Assembly (NCBI GenBank): GCA_016928395.1
Contig: JAFGKV010000134.1
Span: 1-64,000 of the forward strand
Origin: Candidatus Fermentibacterota bacterium
GTDB lineage: Bacteria > JAFGKV01
Reading direction: 5' to 3'
DNA: 64,000 nt
Shown: positions 18,496 to 27,354 of the stretch, in pieces
Layout of the letters: each line of letters begins with the position of its first letter
Position numbering within the stretch: position 1 is the first letter of the stretch
The notes under the pieces: model-generated
What the model was told of the DNA's origin: nothing
Database searches by the model: none
Seen by the model: the letters and a program-made list of their open reading frames with translations, nothing else
Made by a program: the position numbers and the translations under genes

Positions 18496-20790
18496 ATGAC
18501 CAGGTTCTCTCGTTTCACCGTTGCGGCTATGGTAGTGCTGGTGGCTTCGATTGCCGGGGCCGATGGCATGATCATAATCCCCCATCCACCCATGCCGCCG
18601 TATCCTCCTCGCCCACCCCACCCGTGGCCCATGCCGCCGCCGCATTATGAGTTCGCACCCCTGGAGGTGAAGTACCATCATGTGACGGCCCGCATCGATG
18701 ACCAGATCGCCGTGACGGAGATTGACCAGGTCTTCTACAACCCCAACCACCAGACCCTGGAGGGGGAGTATCTCTTCCCGGTTCCCAAGGGTGCCCGCAT
18801 CGACAAGTTTTCCATGGATATCAATGGTAAGGAGGCCGAGGCCGAGCTGCTGGATGCGGACAAGGCGCGCAGGATCTACGAGGATATCGTACGCCGCATG
18901 AAGGACCCGGCGCTCTTGGAGTATGCCGGGCAGGCCCTGTTCAAGGTGCGCGTCTACCCCATCGAGCCCCACAGCGAAAAGAGGATCAGACTCTCGTATT
19001 CGGAGCTCTTGCGACGCGATGCAGGCATGGTTTCCTACGTCTATCCGCTGAACACAGAGAAGTTCTCGGCAAAGCCGTTGAAGAGCGTGTCGGTCAAGGT
19101 TGAGCTGTCATGCGCCAAGGGCATCAAGTCGGTGTTCTGCCCGTCTCACACGGTGGAAATAACCCACCGCGGCCCCTCCGAAGCCACGGTCGGGTTTGAG
19201 GCCAAAGACCTGCGACCTGATACCGACTTCCAGCTCTTCTTCGCCCCTGAGGCGCCTTCTGATGTGGGGATCGATGTCTTGACCTACCGGGAGAAGGCCG
19301 ATGCCGACGGCGGCTTCTTCCTTCTCTTGGCCTCTCCGGCCGTGGGTCTGGAAGGAGCTCGGGTCGTGGAGAAGGATGTGGTCTTCGTGCTGGACACCTC
19401 GGGCTCCATGGCCGAACGGGGCAAGATCGATCAGGCGAAGCGGGCGTTGAGCTTCTGCCTGAAAAACCTGAACCGGGGGGACCGGTTCGAAGTGGTCAGG
19501 TTCTCCACCGAAGCCGAAGCGCTCTTCGGGCGCGTGGTGGCTGCCGGTTCCGAGAACCTCGCCAAGGCCGAATCCTTCGTGCAGGGCCTCAAGCCCATCG
19601 GAGGGACGGCCATCCGGGATGCGCTTGTCGTGGCCCTTGGCCCGGCCACGGAGACCCGAAACAAGGGCCGCCCCTACATGATCGTGTTTCTGACAGACGG
19701 TAGGCCGACCATCGGCCCCACGGCCGCTGACGAGATCATGGCCGCCGCCATGAAGGAGATGGGCGATCGAACCATTCGCATCTTCTGTTTCGGCATCGGC
19801 ACCGACGTGAACACCCACCTGCTGGATCTGCTCACGGAGTCGACCCGCGCAGCCAGCCAGTATGTGCTGCCCGACGAGGATATCGAGATCAAGGTTTCAA
19901 ACTTCTACGCCAAGATCAGTGACCCGGTGCTCACTGACCTGCAGCTAGAGATGACTGGGGGCATCCGGCCCTCCAAGATGACGCCGTCGCGCCTGCCCGA
20001 CCTGTTCAAAGGCGAGCAACTGGTGGTACTCGGCAGGTACGCGGGCGACGGAGACGCAGCCGTAACCCTCAAGGGCATGGTTGATGGGAAGCCCCGCACC
20101 TTTACCCATGAACTGAAGTTTCCCGCCTCCGCCACGGACCATGTGTTCATCCCGCGCCTCTGGGCCACGCGCCGGGTAGGCTTCCTGCTGGATCAGATCC
20201 GCCTCAATGGTGAGAACGCGGAGCTCCGTGACGAGGTCGTCGACCTGGCCCGGAAGTATGGCATCGTCACCCCCTATACCGCCTATCTCATCGTGGAAGA
20301 TGAGGACCGCCGCGGGCTGGCCCAGACGCAACGCAGCCTCCCGCAGTTTGACGCGGAACTCCACGAAACCACCGGCCGCATGTATAACGAACTCCCGACC
20401 AGCGTGGCCGGCGATGGTGCAGTTGGAGGCGCCCAGAGTCTCGATGCATTGAAGCGCGCCAAGGGAATGTCGGCTCCGAGCATCGCCAATGCACCCATGA
20501 TGCGGGGCGGTCGCGCGACGATGGCGTCACCCTTGGCCGACAGAATGGAGCAGGCCGTCTCCGGGCAGCAGAACCGATATGTGGCGGGACGAACGTTCTA
20601 CCAGAACGGCGCGCAGTGGATCGATGCCAGTGTCCAGACCACGGCAGATGCCCGCCGCATCCAGGTCAGGATTGGCTCCGACGAGTACTTCACCCTGCTG
20701 AAGAAGCATCCGAACGCCGCCCAGTGGCTCTCGGTGGGCCGCAATGTCCAGGTGCTGCTGGATGACACGGTATACGAAGTGATTGAGTGA
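18496..20790 (+). CDS. VIT and von Willebrand A domain protein, exported
   Basis: A 764-aa protein with a signal peptide (about 1-22) and a Pro/His-rich linker (28-50). A VIT domain (about 53-180) shows VTEIDQVFYNP, EGEYLFPVPKGA, DADKARRIYEDIVRRMKDPALLEY and IRLSYSELL. The VWA domain begins VVFVLDTSGSMAE, giving an intact MIDAS D300-x-S-x-S, with TDGRPTIG further on as another MIDAS-loop element. The C-terminal quarter ends in a conserved 'LARKYGIVTPYTAYLIVED' stretch followed by low-complexity and a small domain. This inter-alpha-trypsin-inhibitor-like architecture occurs in many bacterial envelope proteins and probably makes metal-dependent protein contacts. AAGGAGG 8 bases upstream fixes the start. 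It is followed by a second VWA gene. Confidence 0.88.
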   Translation: MTRFSRFTVAAMVVLVASIAGADGMIIIPHPPMPPYPPRPPHPWPMPPPHYEFAPLEVKYHHVTARIDDQIAVTEIDQVFYNPNHQTLEGEYLFPVPKGARIDKFSMDINGKEAEAELLDADKARRIYEDIVRRMKDPALLEYAGQALFKVRVYPIEPHSEKRIRLSYSELLRRDAGMVSYVYPLNTEKFSAKPLKSVSVKVELSCAKGIKSVFCPSHTVEITHRGPSEATVGFEAKDLRPDTDFQLFFAPEAPSDVGIDVLTYREKADADGGFFLLLASPAVGLEGARVVEKDVVFVLDTSGSMAERGKIDQAKRALSFCLKNLNRGDRFEVVRFSTEAEALFGRVVAAGSENLAKAESFVQGLKPIGGTAIRDALVVALGPATETRNKGRPYMIVFLTDGRPTIGPTAADEIMAAAMKEMGDRTIRIFCFGIGTDVNTHLLDLLTESTRAASQYVLPDEDIEIKVSNFYAKISDPVLTDLQLEMTGGIRPSKMTPSRLPDLFKGEQLVVLGRYAGDGDAAVTLKGMVDGKPRTFTHELKFPASATDHVFIPRLWATRRVGFLLDQIRLNGENAELRDEVVDLARKYGIVTPYTAYLIVEDEDRRGLAQTQRSLPQFDAELHETTGRMYNELPTSVAGDGAVGGAQSLDALKRAKGMSAPSIANAPMMRGGRATMASPLADRMEQAVSGQQNRYVAGRTFYQNGAQWIDASVQTTADARRIQVRIGSDEYFTLLKKHPNAAQWLSVGRNVQVLLDDTVYEVIE

Positions 20791-20810
20791 TGGATGGATG
20801 GAATGATGGA
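20788..20810. repeat. ATGG-type microsatellite
   Basis: TGATGGATGGATGG followed by AATGATGGA overlaps the stop codon of the VIT/VWA gene. Related ATGG/ATCC runs occur in two other intergenic places (28175-28207 and 31959-31999). Confidence 0.6.
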
Positions 20811-21050
20811 CAAGCGGGCGGGGCCTGTGAACTGGAGTGCCCGGCTCGCCGATTACGATAGCGATAGCGACCCGCAGGCCCGGCCGACCTACGAGGCAAC
20901 GGCGCCGTGGGCGGCTCCGTAGGGGAGGGACCTGTGCCCTCCCGCTCAGTGCGCCGTACTCTCAACCCTCGAGAAATCTGAGTGCCTCCACACTCAGAGG
21001 CCGGACTGAACCCTGAACCCTGCAACCTCAATGGAGAAAGAGAGAGACCA

Positions 21051-22193
21051 ATGATTCGAATCGCACCCCTCCTGCTTGCCGCCATCTCTACCGTGACGGT
21101 GTTGGCGACGACCGCCGAGGCTGAGCAACCGCCTCGCATCGAGGTCTGTTTCGTTTTGGATACGACCGGCTCCATGGGCGGGCTCATCGAGGGCGCCAAG
21201 GCCAAGATATGGTCTATCGCGAATCAGATGATCGAGGCAAAGCCGACGCCCAGGCTCAGCATTGCGCTGGTCGGCTACCGGGATCGCGGCGACGACTACA
21301 TCACCACGGTCTTCGACCTTACCGAGGACATCGATGCCGTGTATGCCAATCTCCATGGCTTTCAGGCCGACGGAGGTGGGGACACTCCGGAATCCGTCAA
21401 CCAGGCACTACATGAGGCAGTCACCGATATCTCCTGGAGCCAGGACCGCGACATCCTCAAGATCATCTTCCTTGTGGGCGACTGCCCTCCCCACATGGAC
21501 TACTCCGACGATGTGAAATATCCCGAAACCTGCCAGGCGGCGGTGCGCAAGGACCTCATCATCAACACGGTTCAGTGCGGGTCCCATGAGCCGACCGTAC
21601 CGATCTGGCAGGAGATCGCCCGCCTGGCCGAAGGCTCCTATGTCGCCATCGGGCAAACCGGCGACATGCAGGTCATCACCACGCCCTTTGACAGCCGTCT
21701 ATCCGAGCTGAACGCCTCGCTGGGAACCACGGTCGTCGCCTACGGCCGCGATGAAGTCAAACGTTCCGTTCGGGCCAAGCAGATGGCGGCCGAGGCGGCC
21801 CCCGCACCGACCATGGCCGACCGTCTCGTGTACAATGCCAAGACCGGCATGGTGGTGCAGGGCGGCGGCGATCTGGTCAAAGACCTGGATGACGGCACGG
21901 TGAAGTTGGAGGAGTTGGCCGAAGACGAGCTTCCTGATGAATTGCGGGAACTGGGCGCCGCCGAACGGGAACAGGTAATCAAGGAGAAGGCGGCCCAGCG
22001 CCAGCAGATTCAGACGGAGATCAACGACCTGCTGAAAAAACGGCAAGGTTTCATCGATGCCGAAACGGCCCGGCTCGCCCGGGAAGGCAAAGGACTCGCC
22101 TTCGATGTCAAAGTCAATGAAATGCTCCGGGAACAGGCCCTCCGCAAGGGCCTGACCTACGAGAGCGAGAGCTCCTCGGGCGGAACGGAATAG
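21051..22193 (+). CDS. Exported von Willebrand A domain protein
   Basis: A 380-aa protein with a signal peptide (1-24) and a VWA domain starting IEVCFVLDTTGSMGGLI, so the MIDAS is D37-T-T-G-S41 in the D-x-(S/T)-x-S form. GYRDRGDDYITTVFDLT and GDTPESVNQALHEA continue the fold in the style of VWA proteins with 'alpha-kinase-like' A domains. Residues about 275-360 are a charged helical region (EREQVIKEKAAQRQQIQTEI) likely to form a coiled coil. It shares polarity with the VIT/VWA gene upstream (260-bp gap), and the two may work together on the envelope. Substrate and partner are not known. The ATG follows GAGAAAGAGAGAGACC, a purine-rich but modest ribosome site. Confidence 0.85.
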   Translation: MIRIAPLLLAAISTVTVLATTAEAEQPPRIEVCFVLDTTGSMGGLIEGAKAKIWSIANQMIEAKPTPRLSIALVGYRDRGDDYITTVFDLTEDIDAVYANLHGFQADGGGDTPESVNQALHEAVTDISWSQDRDILKIIFLVGDCPPHMDYSDDVKYPETCQAAVRKDLIINTVQCGSHEPTVPIWQEIARLAEGSYVAIGQTGDMQVITTPFDSRLSELNASLGTTVVAYGRDEVKRSVRAKQMAAEAAPAPTMADRLVYNAKTGMVVQGGGDLVKDLDDGTVKLEELAEDELPDELRELGAAEREQVIKEKAAQRQQIQTEINDLLKKRQGFIDAETARLAREGKGLAFDVKVNEMLREQALRKGLTYESESSSGGTE

Positions 22194-22353
22194 CGGCCCT
22201 GAACTCACTGGTCACGCGGCTTCCGGGGAGCGTGGCCGGGGCGCTCCGGCGCGGAACCTCGTAGCAAGACGAAACAGGGACTTCTTCGCCCCCGCAGCCC
22301 GTTCAGCTTGCGCGTGAGGCCGAACTGGCGTACGTTGCATGTGGCTTCTGACT

Positions 22354-22395
22354 GCTGACTGGCCCACGCATGGCGCTGACTGGCCCACGCATGGC
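22354..22395. repeat. Perfect 21-bp tandem duplication
   Basis: GCTGACTGGCCCACGCATGG plus C is present twice head to tail without mismatch, just upstream of the repeat-protein gene at 22461. It is probably a recent slippage duplication in the leader or promoter. Confidence 0.75.
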
Positions 22396-22460
22396 GGGGA
22401 ACGCCCCCCATCCTGAGACCGCTGGGCGCACCCTCCGTGCATTCCCATGGAGTGTGGGGC

Positions 22461-24863
22461 ATGCAGATCTCCTCCCTCGCGTCGTGTGTGCTTCTCATCT
22501 CGTTCATCGCATCAGTCGTTCCGCAGGCGTCCGCCCAGGAGTGGAGCGTTGAGCATGTCGACTTCCCCCGCTGGTTCGAGCATCTGACCGACCGCTACGT
22601 CAGGGTCGATGCATCGGGAGCCCGGCATCTCGTGTATGGAGCCTTCGGTTTGTTCTACCTGAGGGTCGACGGCCTGGCCCTGCAAGAAGAGCTAGTCGAC
22701 CCATCGCCCCACGTCGGGAGTCATGCGTCGCTGGCTCTGAACTCGGAGGCCCGGCCCCACGCGGCCTACGCCGATGGACTGAACGGCTTCCTTCGCTACG
22801 CCTGGAAGAGCCCCTCGGGGTGGGTCGTCGAGGTGGCAGACGGCCAGGGATCCGGTGGGCTCTACACCTCCGTGGCCCTGGATCCGTCGGACGCACCATG
22901 CATCGCCTACTATGACAGCGCAGGACAGAATCTACGCTACGCCCACAGAACGGGATCGGGGTGGGTGGTCCAGGTCGTGGACAGCCTCGGATCGGTCGGC
23001 GAGTACGCATCAATGGCCCTTGATGCTTCCGGAGCCGGGCATATCGCCTATTTCGAGCGCACGGAAGGCGTGTCGGGCATGCTGAAGCATGCGCGATGGG
23101 ATGGCTCCCAGTGGGTGATCGACAGCATCGTGCCGGCCAAGGCCGCCGGCCTGTCCATCGACCTCGACAGCGCCTCCCGCGAGCACATCACCTACGTCAG
23201 CGCCTCCAACAACCGGGCTCATGCCTTCTGGAACGGCTCTTCATGGGAGACCACCGAAGTGCACGGCATCGGCGGCTTCTCCTCGCAGGAGGCCTCGCTG
23301 GTGGTGGATGCCGCCGACGGAATTCACCTCGCATTCAGATACCATGACGCCGATCCGTATGACGCGGTGTACTCGGTGATCTATGCATACAATGGCGGAT
23401 CGGGGTGGTCGTTCAACACGGTCATCGTGTCCTACACCTACGAGACCTGGGGGTATGGCGCCGTATCGCTGGCCGTAGGCGACGACGGGACGCGCCACAT
23501 CGGCATCATCGACATCGGCCCTCCCGACGCGCTCAAACTGGCCATCTCGCAGCCTGGCGGCACGTGGGGAGTGCCCAACATCTCGCGGGAGAATGAGTGC
23601 GACTGGTGCAGCCTGGAACTCACCGGCGACGCAAGCCCCAGGGTGACCTATCGCAAGACCGAGGGCCTTGACTCCAACTTCCCCCTGTGCTACGCGCAGA
23701 AGACGGAATCAGGATGGAGCATCGAGACGTTGGACCTGACGGGGTCCGGCGTATCGAAGCCTTCGCTGGATCTGGATAGCCTCGACCAGCCTCACATCGG
23801 ATACTACTACTCCACGACCCCTCACCTTCGTCACGCCCTGAGAGACGACACCGGATGGCATCGGCAGATCGTGGATGCGGGAGCCCAGATCGGCCAGCAC
23901 GCCTCCTTGGCGCTGGATTCCCTTGGCTTTGCCCATATAAGCTACTATGCCGGCGGAGCCGCTGATCTGAAGTATGCGTATGAGGATGACTCCGGATGGC
24001 ACCTGCAGACGGTTGACTCGCAGGGCTCCGTGGGAACCCACACCTCGCTGGCTTTGGACAATGGCGACTTCCCCCACATCTGCTACTACGACGCGACAAA
24101 CACGGCGCTCAAGTATTCCTTCCTGGATGGCGCCGGCTGGCATGTCGAGACGGTGGATGCGCCGGGGTCAGTCGGGACCTACGGCTCACTCGCCTTGGAC
24201 GGATCGGGCTGTGCCCACATCAGCTACCGCGACGCCACCAATCTTGACCTCAAGTACGCCTACCGAGCCACAGCCGGGTGGGTCGTTATTGCCGTGGACA
24301 TGGTCGGCAATGTGGGTGAGTTCACTTCACTCGCGGTGGATCGATTCGGGAAGCCGCATATCAGCTACCACGATCATAGCAATGGCAGGCTGAAGTATGC
24401 GTATGAAGACTGGGCGGGCTGGCACGTGCTGACCCTGCCCGGCATGGGGCATGGAGGCCACTACACCTCCCTCGTGGTCGATCAGTTCCGACACGCCCAT
24501 ATCTGCTACGTTGACAACAATGCGGTGGCCTACGCGACGGCGGCCCTCCCACCTGCCACCAACCTCGTCGGCAGCCTGAGCAATGGGCAGTTCATCCTCA
24601 TGTGGGCACCGGTGCCAGAGGCCGATGCATACTGGATCTATGGGTCCGCCGATGGGCCGTGGTTCACCCCGGGGTTTGGGCCGGGGTATGCGCATCGCCT
24701 GGCCGTGGTGCCGCAAGGCACGACCACATGGCAGAGTGAGAACTCGGCCGGCAATCCCGCCCAGAACTGGGCCTATCTTATTCTTGCGGTCGACCCGGCG
24801 GAACTGGAGCTCTGCCGTTCGAACCGCGTGGGCGAGTTCGACTTCGAGGCGTCGGTTCCATAG
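22461..24863 (+). CDS. Large secreted 47-residue-repeat protein with FN3-like C-terminal module
   Basis: About 800 aa: a signal peptide (MQISSLASCVLLISFIASVV...ASA), then a dozen or more repeats of the form S-L-A-L-D-x-x-x-x-P-H-I-x-Y-Y-D...LKYAY-x-x-x-x-GW-x-x-x-x-VD. These match the repeats of the minus-strand gene at 3346-4752. The repeats read like propeller blades and may build two propellers. The C-terminal 95 residues are an FN3-like domain with YWIYGSADGPWF and APGY-like PGYAHRLAV, closing CRSNRVGEFDFEASVP. The first third has more diverged repeats. GGAG about 8 bases before ATG 22461 and the immediate signal peptide favour this start over GTG 22437. Function unknown; surface location inferred. 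Confidence 0.82.
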   Translation: MQISSLASCVLLISFIASVVPQASAQEWSVEHVDFPRWFEHLTDRYVRVDASGARHLVYGAFGLFYLRVDGLALQEELVDPSPHVGSHASLALNSEARPHAAYADGLNGFLRYAWKSPSGWVVEVADGQGSGGLYTSVALDPSDAPCIAYYDSAGQNLRYAHRTGSGWVVQVVDSLGSVGEYASMALDASGAGHIAYFERTEGVSGMLKHARWDGSQWVIDSIVPAKAAGLSIDLDSASREHITYVSASNNRAHAFWNGSSWETTEVHGIGGFSSQEASLVVDAADGIHLAFRYHDADPYDAVYSVIYAYNGGSGWSFNTVIVSYTYETWGYGAVSLAVGDDGTRHIGIIDIGPPDALKLAISQPGGTWGVPNISRENECDWCSLELTGDASPRVTYRKTEGLDSNFPLCYAQKTESGWSIETLDLTGSGVSKPSLDLDSLDQPHIGYYYSTTPHLRHALRDDTGWHRQIVDAGAQIGQHASLALDSLGFAHISYYAGGAADLKYAYEDDSGWHLQTVDSQGSVGTHTSLALDNGDFPHICYYDATNTALKYSFLDGAGWHVETVDAPGSVGTYGSLALDGSGCAHISYRDATNLDLKYAYRATAGWVVIAVDMVGNVGEFTSLAVDRFGKPHISYHDHSNGRLKYAYEDWAGWHVLTLPGMGHGGHYTSLVVDQFRHAHICYVDNNAVAYATAALPPATNLVGSLSNGQFILMWAPVPEADAYWIYGSADGPWFTPGFGPGYAHRLAVVPQGTTTWQSENSAGNPAQNWAYLILAVDPAELELCRSNRVGEFDFEASVP

Positions 24864-24917
24864 GCTGGATCGGGGAGGCTGCTCCGAGGGGCCTGGTGGG
24901 AACAAAGAACCGGGCGC

Positions 24918-24942
24918 CCCAGGCGGCAGAGCGGCGCCTGGG
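24918..24942. terminator. Hairpin between convergent genes
   Basis: CCCAGGCG (24918-24925) pairs with CGCCTGGG (24935-24942) around a 9-base loop. There is no T-tract on either side. Its place between the stops of the plus-strand repeat protein and the minus-strand calcium-repeat protein suggests a terminator. Confidence 0.35.
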
Positions 24943-25005
24943 CAATCACCCGCGGAGCATGGGTCAGGACCACAAGGGGATCAGACACATCCTGTCGCCG
25001 AGAAA

Positions 25006-27078
25006 CTAGCGCACGATCAGGAACTTGCCGGTGTGTTCGGCTGAGGCCGCCTTGATGCGATAGAGATAGATCCCACCCGCGACCTCTCGGCCATCTGCGT
25101 TCTTCAGGTCCCACGCTTCCCACGACAGGCCGCTGGTGTGGCGTAGTTCTCGGATGAAGTCGCCCGCCAAGGTGTAGATCTGAATCGTGCAGACAGGGGG
25201 GAGCACGCGGAACTCCACCAGCCTGCCCGGCTGCCCGATCTCCAGCCGCGATGATCCCCGGTAGGGATTGGGCACGACGACAATCGCGCTCAGATCCCCG
25301 TCTGATATGGCACCCTCGGCGGGGATTGCCAGCTGCGCAGCGTCCCGGCTCGACTCCAGCACGCCGATGAGACCACGACGCTGCGTCCAGGCTGCATTGT
25401 GGATGCCATCGCCATTGTTGCCGTCATCGAAGGCCGTCACTACGTAGCGCAACCGGGCGCCATTCATCAGCCCCCGGTCGAGATACTCGTAGGCATACCC
25501 CGAATCTGCGCCGGCCGGCGACGGCCAGCCCATGTTCAGACCGATGGTATCGGGAAGATCATAGGTTGCCACCAGAGTCCACTCCTCACCGTCAACGGTG
25601 CGCCAAATGTTGTAGCCCTGGAAATCGGCATACCCGACGGCGCGCTCAAACGAGCCCTCCGCCTCATCATCCCACACGACGAGCACAGATCGGTGATGGG
25701 GCTCAGCGAGGAAACGTGGGGCGTGCGGCGGTGTCGGGCCGGCGAAGTCGGGATCGAGCATCTGTTCGGCGGTGATGCCCCCATACCAAAGATGCTGGTC
25801 GTCGAAGCCGTTCACGATGGCGATGGCCGCCGTCATGACCTCCCCGGGCCCCAGATCTCCCAGTGGCCCGACGGCCAAGACCATCCTCCAGTCACCGATG
25901 TTCCGCCGCTCATCCGCATCACGGACACCGGAAACCATGAGGGAGTAGAGGGCATAGTCATCGATGGGATCTCCTCCGGTCAGGCGGTTGAGGTTCTTGT
26001 AGGTGAATGGTGGGTCGGGAATGGGTGTTTCCACAAACCGAACTCCGAAGGCCCGGGATGAAAGCAGCCCCTCGTCACCATCATTGTCTGCCCCGACGGC
26101 CATGCGAATGTCGTCGAAAAAGTAGGTGATGTCGTCTTCCGATCGATCCCACGCTTCTTGGGACAGGTGGCCGACATCGAAATCGAAGAACGTGGCCAGG
26201 CACACATCCTCGAGGAGATACCCGCCGATATTGGCAATGGAATACCGTATGAGAAGGATATCATCGGCATAGGCTGCAGACCACTGAAAGGAGTGCTGCA
26301 CCACCTTGATGCCCAGTGGCCAGTGATCATCGCCGGGATTCTCGACGCAGGCGGCGCAGGTGTCGACCATCACCGTCACCAGCTCCTGGGTTGTCCATGC
26401 CGCATCATCCTCGTCTATGAGCCCATCACCGTCGTCATCGCAGCTCCCCGGCACACGATCCCCATCAAGATCCGGATCGTCGGCATCGATGAGCCCGTCG
26501 CCGTCATTGTCGATGAAGTCAGCCGAAATGTCCCCCGCCGGGTCCTCGTCGATGCGGCCATCGCCATCATCATCGATCCCCATGATGCCAACCCCCAGGT
26601 AGCGCCCCTCCAACTTCGCCCGCTGCCTCGCCTCCGAGTCGGCAACGGGGCGCCGCTCGAGCCAGCTCACGCTGTGGACCGCGGAATCAGCGCGATCAGC
26701 GGGGGTCGCAAGCTCCAGGGCGCCAAACTCATTGGTCCCGTTGTTGCTGTCGGTACAGGTCGAGACGTGGGGCTGGCCGTCTACGGTGGCGCCGACCCAC
26801 AGCCCTCCGGAGAAGAGGAACACCGTCCCGCTTTCGCCGGGATACTCCAGCTCGGGAACCCAGAGGGTATCTCCGCCGGGATTTCCGAACTCCCCATCAT
26901 TGCTCATGCCGAGCCACTGCAGGCCGCCGTGGTGCACCGCGTATCGTCGCTCCGCCACGATGGGAGCCGAGGTCGGCTGACACCAGGCCAATCCAGCGAG
27001 GTCAAGGCAGAAAAATGACCCATGCACCAGAGCAACCGTGCTGGCCAGAATCGCGATGAATCGAGGGTGATCACGCAT
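25006..27078 (-). CDS. Secreted calcium-repeat (thrombospondin type-3) protein with FlgD-type C-terminal domain
   Basis: A 690-aa protein with an N-terminal hydrophobic segment (FIAILASTVALVHGSFFCL). After a domain about 130 residues long come four Asp/Gly-rich calcium loops: IDDDGDGRIDEDPAGD, DNDGDGLIDADDPDLDGD and DDDGDGLIDEDD. These are thrombospondin type-3-like and bind Ca2+ between the aspartates. An FN3-like segment follows (FQGYNIWRTVDGEEWTLVATY). The FlgD-type end reads VPNPYRGSSRLEIG, IQIYTLAGDFIREL, WDLKNADGREVAGGIYLYRI and KFLIVR. This architecture is common in surface proteins of uncultured FCB-type phyla. I placed the start at 27078 for GAGG 6 bases upstream; the frame is open to 27141. 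Likely exported and surface-anchored; function unknown. Confidence 0.83.
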   Translation of the reverse strand: MRDHPRFIAILASTVALVHGSFFCLDLAGLAWCQPTSAPIVAERRYAVHHGGLQWLGMSNDGEFGNPGGDTLWVPELEYPGESGTVFLFSGGLWVGATVDGQPHVSTCTDSNNGTNEFGALELATPADRADSAVHSVSWLERRPVADSEARQRAKLEGRYLGVGIMGIDDDGDGRIDEDPAGDISADFIDNDGDGLIDADDPDLDGDRVPGSCDDDGDGLIDEDDAAWTTQELVTVMVDTCAACVENPGDDHWPLGIKVVQHSFQWSAAYADDILLIRYSIANIGGYLLEDVCLATFFDFDVGHLSQEAWDRSEDDITYFFDDIRMAVGADNDGDEGLLSSRAFGVRFVETPIPDPPFTYKNLNRLTGGDPIDDYALYSLMVSGVRDADERRNIGDWRMVLAVGPLGDLGPGEVMTAAIAIVNGFDDQHLWYGGITAEQMLDPDFAGPTPPHAPRFLAEPHHRSVLVVWDDEAEGSFERAVGYADFQGYNIWRTVDGEEWTLVATYDLPDTIGLNMGWPSPAGADSGYAYEYLDRGLMNGARLRYVVTAFDDGNNGDGIHNAAWTQRRGLIGVLESSRDAAQLAIPAEGAISDGDLSAIVVVPNPYRGSSRLEIGQPGRLVEFRVLPPVCTIQIYTLAGDFIRELRHTSGLSWEAWDLKNADGREVAGGIYLYRIKAASAEHTGKFLIVR

Positions 27079-27300
27079 GGTACGCCTCATCGTTGCCATG
27101 GTTCGGCAGCCGGCGCGGTATCGAGAATGCCCCAGAGGCACTCAACGGCGGCTATTTGCACCTGTCGACAAAGAATCTACTTCCGGGGGCCCTACAGGTC
27201 AAATTGGCTCCGGTGTGCTCTGGGCTTTGGGACAAGCCCACCCCGCGGCTGGGGGCAGGTCTGGGTTGCCACAGCCCGTGAGTCTCGCCCTCCGACGGAA

Positions 27301-27318
27301 GCGAGCCTTTGGGCTCGC
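27301..27318 (-). terminator. Short hairpin downstream of the OmpW-like gene
   Basis: GCGAGCC and GGCTCGC form a perfect 7-bp stem with a TTTG loop, in the 276-base gap that follows the OmpW-like gene on the minus strand. No T-tract follows, so an intrinsic terminator is only possible. Confidence 0.3.
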
Positions 27319-27354
27319 CGGGTGCGGAACCGCCCGCTTTGGTGGGAGAACGGC

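Noticed and set aside
19108-19818. A 236-codon minus-strand frame opposite the VIT/VWA gene
   Set aside because: It is a shadow of the VWA domain, with no start signal and a composition (Gly/His/Asp) typical of antisense frames.
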